Below are positions 1-5,116 of a stretch of 5,116 bases of DNA, piece by piece. A program made the translations under genes and the position numbers. The stretch is from Planctomycetota bacterium (GTDB taxonomy: Bacteria; Planctomycetota; UBA1135; GCA-002686595), in assembly GCA_004296785.1 (NCBI GenBank), contig SCVU01000116.1:1-5116 (forward strand). Direction: 5' to 3'. The first letter of the stretch is position 1. Each line of letters begins with the position of its first letter. The notes under the pieces were generated by a model. That model was not told the origin of the DNA and did no database searches. It was given only the letters and a program-made list of their open reading frames with translations.

Positions 1-152
1 GGCGGCGGCGGCGCGAGCTTGGCGCCGAGCTCGCGCGCGCCGACGAGCTCCCGGCACCAGCCTTCGACGGTGCGCGCGAGCGCGTGCGCGTCGGGCGGCG
101 CGCCGGGGAGCGAGCGGAACTCGGTGCGCGCCATCGAAGTGCGCGACATCAT
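1..152 (-). CDS. N-terminal fragment of an unrecognised protein, cut by the left edge
   Basis: Fifty codons are visible, read leftwards from an ATG at 152; ATGs at 149 and 134 are in the same frame and could be the true start. The frame has almost only G/C at third positions and a protein-like composition (for example the stretch ARTVEGWCRELVGAREL, residues 26-42, which could form an amphipathic helix). It ends in a run of prolines encoded by the CGG-type repeat at the very edge. The opposite strand is also open across 1-168 and shares the same wobble positions, but its product is a Ser/Arg/Ala/Gly/Pro-rich low-complexity string typical of an antisense shadow, so the minus frame is preferred. 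No convincing Shine-Dalgarno sequence precedes any of the three ATGs. The gene would be divergent from recQ with 47 bp between starts. I do not recognise the family. Confidence 0.5.
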   Translation of the reverse strand, partial: MMSRTSMARTEFRSLPGAPPDAHALARTVEGWCRELVGARELGAKLAPPP

Positions 153-164
153 GCCGTTCGGCGC

Positions 165-192
165 TTGATCCGCCGCCGCGATCGTGTGGAAT
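165..192 (+). promoter_or_regulatory. Candidate sigma-70-like promoter for recQ
   Basis: TTGATC (165-170) matches four of six bases of the -35 consensus and TGGAAT (187-192) matches four of six of the -10 consensus, with a 16-bp spacer. Transcription would begin about 7 bp downstream, at or next to the recQ ATG at 200, giving a leaderless or near-leaderless mRNA. This is pattern matching in a short 47-bp divergent gap (153-199); planctomycete promoter consensus is not well known to me, so confidence is low. Confidence 0.25.
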
Positions 193-199
193 CGCTGCG

Positions 200-2158
200 A
201 TGACCGTTCCGGCCCAACCCGAGCTCGCGTTCGAGCCCGAAGCGCAGCCGCCGGCGCCGGTCGCTGCCGCCGCGGACGCGCTCGCGGCGCTGCGCGCGGA
301 GGTCGCGCGCGTGTTCGGCATCGGCGAGCTGCGCCCGTTCCAGGAGGAGGCGATCCGCGCGAACCTCGCCGGGCGCGACCTTCTGCTCGTGCTGCCGACC
401 GGCGGCGGCAAGAGCCTGTGCTTCCAGGCGCCGGCGCTCGTGCGGCGCGGGCTCACGCTCGTCGTCAGCCCGCTGATCGCGCTGATGAAGGACCAGGTCG
501 ACGGCCTGTGCGAGAACGGCGTCGCGGCGGCGATGCTGACGAGCGCGCAGGAGACCGACGAGCGCCGCGCGGTGCACGCGGCGCTCGAGCGCGGCGATCT
601 GCGCCTGCTATACGTCTCGCCCGAGCGCCTCGCGGTCGACGGCTTCGTCGAGCGGCTCGTCGCGCTCGGCCTGGCCGCGATCGCGATCGACGAAGCGCAC
701 TGCATCAGCCACTGGGGCCACGACTTCCGGCCCGAGTACCGCCAGCTCGGCCGGCTGCGCGCGCGCGCGCCGGGCATCCCGCTGCACGCGTACACGGCGA
801 CCGCCGACGAGCGCGTGCGCGCCGACATCCTGAGCGAGCTCGGCCTCGTCGATCCGCTCGTGCTCGTCGCGCCGTGCGATCGCCCGAACCTCGTCTACCG
901 CGTGCAGCCGCGACGCGAGCTGTCCAAGCAGTTGCGCGAGGTGCTCGAGCGCCACCGCGGCGAGGCCGGCATCGTCTACTGCATCTCGCGCAAGGAGGTC
1001 GAGCGCGTCGACGCCGAGCTGCGCGCGGCCGGCTTCGCGAGCGTCGCGTACCACGCCGGCCTCACGGCGGACCGGCGCAAGCGCGCGCAGGACGACTTCG
1101 CGAACGAGCGCGTCGACATCGTCGTCGCGACCGTCGCGTTCGGCATGGGCATCGACCGCACCGACGTGCGCTTCGTCGTGCACGCGGCGCTGCCGAAGGG
1201 CCTCGAGCAGTACAGCCAGGAAACCGGGCGCGCGGGCCGCGACGGACTCGCCGCCGAGTGCGTGTTGTTCCACTCGGGCGCCGATTACTTCAGCTGGAAG
1301 ACGCTGATGGAGCGCTCGCACGAGGAAGCGCGCGCGGCCGGCGACGAGCCCGACGCGACGGCGCTCGAGCGCTCGCTGGACAGGCTCGGCGAGATGCGCA
1401 ACTTCACGACGCGCTTCGTGTGCCGCCACAAGCAGCTCGTCGAGCACTTCGGTCAGGCTTGGACGACGCCCGGCGGTTGCGAGGCCTGCGACGTGTGCCT
1501 CGGCGAGATCGCGCTCGCGCCCGACTCGACGATCCTCGCGCAGAAGATCCTGTCGGCGGTCGTGCGCTGCCAACAGCGCTACGGCGCCGCGCACGTCACC
1601 GACGTGCTACGCGGAGCGGAGACGGAGGCGATGCGGCGCACCGGGCACGATCAGCTCTCGACGTACGGGCTGCTGCGCGCGAACACGGTCGCCGAGGTGC
1701 GCGCGTGGATCGACCAGCTCGTCGGCCAGGATCTGCTGCGGATCAGCGGCGATCAGTATCCGATCCTCGTCGTGTCGCCGACCGGCAGCGAGGTGCTGAA
1801 GCGACAGCGCGAGGTCGTGCTCTACGCGCTGCCGGTCGCGCGGCCCAAGCGCACGCGCGGCGCGACGCGCAGCGGACCGCTCGACGGCGCGAGCGACGCG
1901 GCGAGCGGCGGCGCGAGCGATGCGGCCGCGAGCTCGGCCGACCCGGCGCTGTTCGACCGGCTGCGCGCGCTGCGGCGCGCGCTCGCGCGCGAACGCGGCG
2001 TGCCGCCGTACCTGATCTTCAACGATCGCACGCTCGAGCAGATGGCGACGTCGAAGCCGCGCACCGTCGAGGAGTTCCGCGCGGTGAAGGGCGTCGGCGA
2101 CAAGAAGGCGGCCGACCTCGGTCCGGCCTTCCTCGCGTGCATCGCGGGCGAGGGCTGA
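200..2158 (+). CDS. recQ: ATP-dependent DNA helicase RecQ
   Basis: Superfamily 2 3'-5' DNA helicase of 652 residues that unwinds recombination and replication intermediates in the cytoplasm. All helicase motifs are visible: motif 0 LRPFQ (44-48), Walker A LPTGGGKS (65-72), motif Ia VVSPLIALMKDQ (88-99), DEAH (164-167), the RecQ aromatic-rich loop HWGHDFRPEY (171-180), motif III YTATAD (198-203), motif IV (258-266), motif V ATVAFGMGIDR (310-320) and motif VI QETGRAGRDG (340-349). The RQC zinc site is intact (C408, C427, C430, C433), followed by a winged-helix region (about 445-545), an Ala/Ser/Gly linker (about 550-580) and a C-terminal HRDC domain (about 581-650). E. coli RecQ has 609 residues; the excess is a roughly 25-residue Ala/Pro-rich N-terminal extension plus the linker. 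The ATG at 200 is preceded only by a weak GTGGA (186-190, 9-nt spacing). It converges on the downstream hydrolase gene. Nothing suggests inactivation. Confidence 0.97.
   Translation: MTVPAQPELAFEPEAQPPAPVAAAADALAALRAEVARVFGIGELRPFQEEAIRANLAGRDLLLVLPTGGGKSLCFQAPALVRRGLTLVVSPLIALMKDQVDGLCENGVAAAMLTSAQETDERRAVHAALERGDLRLLYVSPERLAVDGFVERLVALGLAAIAIDEAHCISHWGHDFRPEYRQLGRLRARAPGIPLHAYTATADERVRADILSELGLVDPLVLVAPCDRPNLVYRVQPRRELSKQLREVLERHRGEAGIVYCISRKEVERVDAELRAAGFASVAYHAGLTADRRKRAQDDFANERVDIVVATVAFGMGIDRTDVRFVVHAALPKGLEQYSQETGRAGRDGLAAECVLFHSGADYFSWKTLMERSHEEARAAGDEPDATALERSLDRLGEMRNFTTRFVCRHKQLVEHFGQAWTTPGGCEACDVCLGEIALAPDSTILAQKILSAVVRCQQRYGAAHVTDVLRGAETEAMRRTGHDQLSTYGLLRANTVAEVRAWIDQLVGQDLLRISGDQYPILVVSPTGSEVLKRQREVVLYALPVARPKRTRGATRSGPLDGASDAASGGASDAAASSADPALFDRLRALRRALARERGVPPYLIFNDRTLEQMATSKPRTVEEFRAVKGVGDKKAADLGPAFLACIAGEG
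1886..1933 (+). repeat. Two-copy 24-bp tandem repeat in the recQ linker
   Basis: Units 1886-1909 and 1910-1933 lie head to tail. Their first 17 bases are identical except for one C/T change; the tails diverge. Both encode GASDAA (residues 563-568 and 571-576) inside the flexible linker between the winged-helix and HRDC domains. The period is a multiple of three, so the reading frame is kept. It looks like a small in-frame duplication in disordered sequence. Confidence 0.6.
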
Positions 2159-2160
2159 GC

Positions 2161-2180
2161 GGCGCGCCGAGCGGCGCGCC
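2161..2180. terminator. GC hairpin at the recQ/hydrolase convergent junction
   Basis: GGCGCGCC (2161-2168), loop GAGC (2169-2172) and GGCGCGCC (2173-2180) form a perfect 8-bp all-GC stem with a 4-nt loop. It starts 2 bp after the recQ stop (2156-2158) and ends 3 bp before the stop codon of the opposing hydrolase gene (2184-2186), so it fills almost the whole 25-bp gap. Position and symmetry suit a bidirectional terminator. There is no T-tract on either side, so it is not a canonical intrinsic terminator and may act with Rho or as a 3'-end stabiliser. Each arm is itself a palindrome, so other foldings are possible. Confidence 0.5.
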
Positions 2181-2183
2181 CTG

Positions 2184-3512
2184 CTACTGCGTCCAGGTCT
2201 TCGCGAGCAGGTTCGTCACGCGGCACGTCGCGAAGTCGGCGACGTGGAACACGAGCGGCAGGCCGATCGCGATCGGCGGCGCGAACACCGTCAGCTTCGC
2301 GCGACCCTGCGCATCCGCGATCGCCGAGCCGAGCGGGTACGCGACCGGCAGCCCCTGCTGGATGTTCGGGCAGAACGGCAGCGCGATCGGCCCGGACGCG
2401 AATCCGAAGTAGTAGTGCAGCTGGTGGCCCGGCGCGGCGCCGAGCACCTCGAGCGTCTGCAGCGAACCCGCCGGCCCGATCGACGTCTGCGGCGCGGGCA
2501 GGTACATGAAGTCCGGCTGCGGCGCGAGCCGATCGAGGCACCACTGCAGCGGCACCGTCATGTCCGCCCAGTAGCCCCACAGATCGTCGGTGTCGAGCAG
2601 CACGCTCTGCAGGCCGAGCGACGGATCGTTCGACTGCAGCACGAACTGGTCGAGGTTGTCGCGCATCTCGTACCCGAACGTGCCGTCGTGCGGATCGTGG
2701 ATCTGCCCGCACGGGTGCACGAAGTCGAGGTGGTAGCCCATGCACATCGGCGGCGTGATCGTGCGCTGGTAGAGCTGCGGGTTGAGCACCCAGAACACCG
2801 GCGAGTCCGCGAGCTTCTGCGCGACCGTCGCGCCGGGCGCGAGCGCGACCGGGAAGTACGCCATCAGGAACTCGTCGTGCACCATGTGACCGGTGAAGCA
2901 GGTCAGATCGGCCACGCCCGAGAACGGCAGGCAGAAGTTCGGCCGGCTCGACTGGTGCTTGAGCGGATCGGGCGACGTGAGGTCCTGGTGATCCTCGGTC
3001 AGTCCGAGCGCGAAGCTCAGGTACCCGCCGAACGAGCGACCGAACAGGAAGATCTTGTTCGGGTCGATGTTCAGCCACGCGGCGTTGTGCCGCAGGTACT
3101 GGATCAGCGTCGCGACGCCGTCGAGCGCGGCGTGGTAGTCCTCGCCCGGATCGACCTTCGGGTAGTTCGGGTCGACGCCGACGAAGCCCTTCGGCAGCAC
3201 GTTCGCGTTGAACCAGTTGTACAGCTCCGGCAGCGCCGGATTGCCGTTGCCGCCGCGCAGGTTGATGAACACCGGCGCGGGCGGATTCGTGTACCCGAGC
3301 GACGGCGGGCCCATGCCGGTCGGGTAGTAGATGCCGACGAAGGTCTGCAGGCAGCCGGTCGACGGATCCATTCCGGCGCAGTTCGACGGCAGCTGCGTGA
3401 AGTAGTTGTCGAGCAGGACGGCCGGATTCGCCGTGACGACGATCGGGTCGGGATCCTGCGCGGGCGGGAGCGGGCTCGTGAACCGGGACAGGAGCAGAGC
3501 AGCGGCGAGCAT
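2184..3512 (-). CDS. Secreted alpha/beta-hydrolase (esterase/peptidase-like) with a C-terminal tail domain
   Basis: A 442-residue protein beginning with a short hydrophobic signal-like segment (MLAAALLLSRF, cleavage perhaps near residue 19). Its nine cysteines suit an exported, disulfide-bonded protein. The alpha/beta-hydrolase core shows an oxyanion-type loop VFINLRGGNGN (81-91) where HGG is usual, the nucleophile elbow GRSFGG (158-163, Ser160), and PPMCMGYHLDFVHP (254-267), which resembles the usual acid-bearing strand and makes Asp263 the likely acid. Histidines 266, 272 and 275 follow closely, while the usual histidine position after the last strand (LDTDDLWGYW, 306-315) has none. Residues about 350-442 form a beta-rich tail ending 'TNLL', similar in style to C-terminal domains I know from planctomycete secreted proteins. 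The start is fixed by a strong ribosome site and an in-frame TGA at 3522-3524 just upstream. It lies 96 bp after the reductase gene on the same strand. The substrate is unknown; ester or peptide hydrolysis are both possible. Confidence 0.8.
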   Translation of the reverse strand: MLAAALLLSRFTSPLPPAQDPDPIVVTANPAVLLDNYFTQLPSNCAGMDPSTGCLQTFVGIYYPTGMGPPSLGYTNPPAPVFINLRGGNGNPALPELYNWFNANVLPKGFVGVDPNYPKVDPGEDYHAALDGVATLIQYLRHNAAWLNIDPNKIFLFGRSFGGYLSFALGLTEDHQDLTSPDPLKHQSSRPNFCLPFSGVADLTCFTGHMVHDEFLMAYFPVALAPGATVAQKLADSPVFWVLNPQLYQRTITPPMCMGYHLDFVHPCGQIHDPHDGTFGYEMRDNLDQFVLQSNDPSLGLQSVLLDTDDLWGYWADMTVPLQWCLDRLAPQPDFMYLPAPQTSIGPAGSLQTLEVLGAAPGHQLHYYFGFASGPIALPFCPNIQQGLPVAYPLGSAIADAQGRAKLTVFAPPIAIGLPLVFHVADFATCRVTNLLAKTWTQ

Positions 3513-3518
3513 GCGTGG

Positions 3519-3523
3519 TCCTC
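3519..3523 (-). promoter_or_regulatory. Ribosome binding site of the hydrolase gene
   Basis: On the minus strand this reads GAGGA, with 6 nt to the ATG at 3512. It settles the start codon, because the in-frame TGA at 3522-3524 overlaps the site and rules out any longer N-terminus. The signal peptide therefore genuinely lacks a basic residue before its hydrophobic core. Confidence 0.8.
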
Positions 3524-3546
3524 AGGCGGGATGAGGTCTGCTGGTG

Positions 3547-3575
3547 CGCCGCGTGCGTACGCGAGTGTCGCGGCG
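3547..3575 (-). other. Inverted repeat between the reductase and hydrolase genes
   Basis: CGCCGCG (3547-3553) and CGCGGCG (3569-3575) are perfect 7-bp inverted arms around a 15-nt loop that itself holds the palindrome GCGTACGC (3555-3562). It lies in the 96-bp spacer (3513-3608) between the reductase stop and the hydrolase ribosome site. It could weaken read-through or act as a processing or attenuation element. No T-tract follows on the minus strand. Such arms arise easily by chance in sequence this GC-rich. Confidence 0.25.
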
Positions 3576-3608
3576 TGCCGCCAGTCTAGCCGCGCGCGCG
3601 CGAACGGG

Positions 3609-4673
3609 TCAGATCTGCCCGCTCCAGTCGCTCTTCGCGGTCGCCTTCCAGCGCGCGCGGATCGACTGCTCGAGCTCCTTCGACAGCGGTCCCGCTCGCA
3701 TCAGCTCGGCGTTCTGCGCCCAGCGCTCGGGCTTGCTCGTGCCGACGATCAGCACGCTGACGCCCGGCTGCATCGCCGTGAAGCGCAGCGCGACGCCGGC
3801 CGGACCGTCGGGCCCCTGCTTCGAGCGCGCGTCGCCGCTCGCGAAGTCGTACTTCAGCGCCTGCAGCCGCTTCCAGTACTCGACGTGGTAGTCGTTCCCC
3901 GGCTGCGCGTCGTAGCGCCACGCCGCGTTCGCGATCGGCCGCTTCGCGATCACGCCCATCTGCTTCTCCTTCGCCAGCGGCAGCGTGAGCTCGATGCACT
4001 CCTGATCGGCGAAGTTGATCGACGTCTGCAGCGCATCGAAGCGCCCGCACTCGATCGCGTAGCGCGCGGCCTTCGAATCGCCGCTGTAGCCGATGTAGCG
4101 CGTCTTGCCCTGCTTCTTCGCGAGCTCGACCGCCTCGATCACCTCGCCCTTCTCGAGCTCTTCGAGCGAGCACGAGTGCAACTGGAACAGATCGACCGCG
4201 TCGGTCTTCAGACGCTTCAACGAGCGCTCGAGCGACGCGAGCAGGCTCTTCTTCGACCAGGTCGAGTCCTTGCTGCCCTCCTCGCCGACGTGCCCGCACT
4301 TCGTGAACAGGTAGTAGTCCTTGCGGCGGTGTCCGATCGCCGCGGCGATCGCGAGCTCCGAATCGCGATAGCACTCGGCGGTGTCGACGACGTTGAGGCC
4401 CGCGTCGAGCGCGCTGTTCAGCAGCTTCTCGACCGTCGCACCCTCGGTGCTCTCGTAGCCGATCTCCGCGCCGCCGAAGCCGAGCACGGTCACCAGCATG
4501 TCGGTCTTGCCGAACTTGCGGCGCTCGAGCGACGGCGGCACGGCCGGCGCGGTCGCGCCCGTCTTTGAATCCTGCAATCCCCACGCGGGCCAATTCATCC
4601 CGATGGAAAACGCGCCCGCGGCGGCGGCGGATCGCTGGAGGAAGACGCGACGCGAAGCGAAGGACGGGTTCAT
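3609..4673 (-). CDS. Tat-exported aldo/keto reductase
   Basis: A 354-residue NAD(P)H-dependent oxidoreductase of the aldo/keto reductase superfamily (TIM barrel). The N-terminus carries a twin-arginine signal, SRRVFLQRSAAAAGAF (7-22), so the folded protein should be exported with its cofactor already bound. The barrel starts near KFGKTDMLVTVLGFGGAEIG (53-72). The full catalytic tetrad is present: Asp97 and Tyr102 in DTAECY, Lys125 in LFTK and His166 in LFQLH. Later landmarks are IGYSGD (194-199), QTSINFADQE (216-225), VIAKRPIANAAWR (241-253) and the cofactor-binding VGTSKPERWAQN (310-321). The barrel has ordinary family length; the excess is the roughly 48-residue export and linker segment. 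The ATG at 4673 has a good ribosome site, AGGAG with 6-nt spacing. The gene is upstream of the secreted hydrolase and divergent from the cytochrome gene. The substrate cannot be named; sugar or aldehyde carbonyls are plausible. Confidence 0.95.
   Translation of the reverse strand: MNPSFASRRVFLQRSAAAAGAFSIGMNWPAWGLQDSKTGATAPAVPPSLERRKFGKTDMLVTVLGFGGAEIGYESTEGATVEKLLNSALDAGLNVVDTAECYRDSELAIAAAIGHRRKDYYLFTKCGHVGEEGSKDSTWSKKSLLASLERSLKRLKTDAVDLFQLHSCSLEELEKGEVIEAVELAKKQGKTRYIGYSGDSKAARYAIECGRFDALQTSINFADQECIELTLPLAKEKQMGVIAKRPIANAAWRYDAQPGNDYHVEYWKRLQALKYDFASGDARSKQGPDGPAGVALRFTAMQPGVSVLIVGTSKPERWAQNAELMRAGPLSKELEQSIRARWKATAKSDWSGQI
4632..4655 (-). other. Twin-arginine motif of the reductase signal peptide
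   Basis: Codons 7-14 encode SRRVFLQR, close to the Tat consensus S/T-R-R-x-F-L-K, followed by an Ala-rich moderately hydrophobic stretch (residues 15-25). The paired arginines and the weak hydrophobicity favour Tat over Sec. The mature N-terminus probably lies between residues 32 and 45, but no clear AxA cleavage site is visible. Confidence 0.85.
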
Positions 4674-4774
4674 CTCGTGCTCCTGTTGAGCGCGCTCGGC
4701 CGGAGCGCGGACGCGCTAGCTTAGAACGCCGCGCGCCGCGCGCGGAATCCACGTCCGGATGCAATACTGACGGG
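4674..4774. promoter_or_regulatory. Divergent intergenic region between reductase and cytochrome genes
   Basis: This 101-bp region must carry the 5' signals of both divergent genes unless one is transcribed from elsewhere. It contains a small AT-richer island (about 4716-4727, including GCTAGC and TTAGAA) beside a perfect GC palindrome, CCGCGCG (4729-4735), loop CCG, CGCGCGG (4739-4745). No -35/-10 pair with acceptable spacing could be found on either strand, so no specific promoter is called. The palindrome could be an operator or chance. Confidence 0.35.
4680..4684 (-). promoter_or_regulatory. Ribosome binding site of the aldo/keto reductase gene
   Basis: On the minus strand this reads AGGAG, 6 nt before the ATG at 4673. 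It supports that ATG as the start, and so the inclusion of the Tat signal in the protein. Confidence 0.8.
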
Positions 4775-5116
4775 ATGCCGAGTCGGACCCGTGCGAGCGC
4801 GGCGCTGCTATGTGGGCTGTGGGCCTCACTGATCGCCGCGCCGGCGTCGCTCGCCCAGGACGCGTCGCTCGCGCAGGCGCCCGGCGCGATCCGCTACGAC
4901 CGCGACATCCGGCCGATCCTGTCCGACCGCTGCTTCCGCTGCCACGGGCCCGACCTCGGCTCGCGCGAGGCCAAGCTGCGCCTCGACGAGTTCGACGACG
5001 CGACGGCCGAGCGCAAGCGCGGCCGCGCGATCGCGCCCGGCGATCCGGCGAACTCGCTGCTGCTGCAGCGCGTCGCGCACGCGGACCCGGACGAGCGCAT
5101 GCCGCCCGCCGACAGC
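4775..5116 (+). CDS. Planctomycete cytochrome c (PSCyt1) domain protein, N-terminal part
   Basis: The first 114 codons are present and the frame is open to the right edge, so the gene continues beyond the window. Residues 1-27 are a Sec-type signal peptide (Arg4 and Arg6, hydrophobic core 9-24, likely cleavage after ASLA). The mature part begins with YDRDIRPILSDRCFRCHGPD (41-60), in which C53, C56 and H57 form the covalent haem c site. The block RGRAIAPGDPANSLLLQRV (about 81-99) and DERMPPADS (106-114) follow, with Met109 a likely sixth haem ligand. This order is the PSCyt1 domain. In planctomycetes it usually begins long exported proteins that continue into DUF1549 and DUF1553 domains, so a product of several hundred to a thousand residues is likely (inference). 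The ribosome site is weak. The gene is divergent from the reductase across 101 bp. Its redox partner is unknown. Confidence 0.9.
   Translation, partial: MPSRTRASAALLCGLWASLIAAPASLAQDASLAQAPGAIRYDRDIRPILSDRCFRCHGPDLGSREAKLRLDEFDDATAERKRGRAIAPGDPANSLLLQRVAHADPDERMPPADS

Noticed and set aside
1..14. GGC-type triplet run at the left edge, considered as a microsatellite
   Set aside because: It is only four to five triplets and is explained by the proline codons of the minus-strand frame; the run is cut by the window edge.
1..168. Plus-strand frame open from the left edge to a TGA at 166-168, possibly the C-terminus of a gene
   Set aside because: Its product is Ser/Arg/Ala/Gly/Pro-rich low complexity and shares wobble positions with the more protein-like minus frame. 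It cannot be fully excluded without sequence to the left.
608..1594. A 328-codon frame antisense to recQ
   Set aside because: It lies wholly inside recQ, has a biased Ala/Arg/Glu/Val composition, and shows no recognisable domain or independent signals.
184..2412. A 742-codon open frame on the plus strand overlapping recQ
   Set aside because: It is a +2 shadow of recQ: the product is dominated by Arg and Ala with no domain, while the recQ frame holds every helicase motif. Long stop-free shadows are expected at this GC content.
1822..3078. A 418-codon minus-strand frame bridging the recQ 3' end and the hydrolase
   Set aside because: It crosses the convergent junction and its product is Arg/Ala-rich without motifs; it shadows both real genes.
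2244..4568. A 774-codon plus-strand frame antisense to the hydrolase and reductase
   Set aside because: The translation is low-complexity and Arg/Val/Glu-rich, and it spans two well-supported minus-strand genes plus their spacer. It is an antisense shadow.
3586..4764. A 392-codon minus-strand frame over the reductase gene
   Set aside because: Out of frame with the aldo/keto reductase, whose catalytic tetrad and ribosome site are intact in the other frame.
4759..4770. A three-codon upstream reading frame (Met-Gln-Tyr-stop) before the cytochrome gene
   Set aside because: No ribosome site supports it and such tiny frames are common by chance; no attenuation structure accompanies it.
4826..5100. 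Minus-strand frames of 84 and 68 codons antisense to the cytochrome gene
   Set aside because: They are shadows of the signal peptide and haem-binding frame, which carries clear family motifs.
1..5116. tRNA or rRNA genes, CRISPR arrays, insertion sequences, integrases, defence or phage genes
   Set aside because: None was seen on reading both strands; nearly all of the window is taken up by five protein-coding genes with short spacers of at most about 100 bp.

Overview
The window is very GC-rich, with nearly all third codon positions G or C. It looks like a piece of chromosome from a high-GC planctomycete. The strongest lineage marker is at the right edge: a signal peptide followed by a CxxCH haem domain of the planctomycete cytochrome c (PSCyt1) type, with the characteristic 'IRPIL...C..CHGPD' start and 'DERMPP' end. 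A Tat-exported aldo/keto reductase and a secreted hydrolase with a planctomycete-style C-terminal tail domain agree with this. The assignment is an inference from these families; no rRNA is present to confirm it.

Layout from left to right: (1) the N-terminal 50 codons of an unrecognised protein on the minus strand, cut by the left edge; (2) divergent from it across 47 bp, a complete recQ-type DNA helicase gene on the plus strand (200-2158); (3) a 25-bp convergent junction holding a perfect 8-bp-stem hairpin; (4) a secreted alpha/beta-hydrolase on the minus strand (2184-3512); (5) a Tat-signal aldo/keto reductase on the minus strand (3609-4673), upstream of the hydrolase and probably co-transcribed with it; (6) a 101-bp divergent intergenic region; (7) the first 114 codons of a plus-strand PSCyt1-type cytochrome protein that runs off the right edge.

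Functionally the window has two parts. The recQ gene is a housekeeping recombination and repair gene. The right half encodes three proteins all predicted to leave the cytoplasm (hydrolase by a Sec-type signal, reductase by Tat, cytochrome protein by a Sec-type signal), which suggests envelope or extracellular substrate processing. The substrate cannot be read from the sequence. I saw no RNA genes, CRISPR array, transposon, integrase or phage genes. The region is mostly ordinary; the points most worth a second look are the hydrolase's apparently displaced catalytic histidine, its tail domain, and the pairing of a Tat-exported reductase with a secreted hydrolase.
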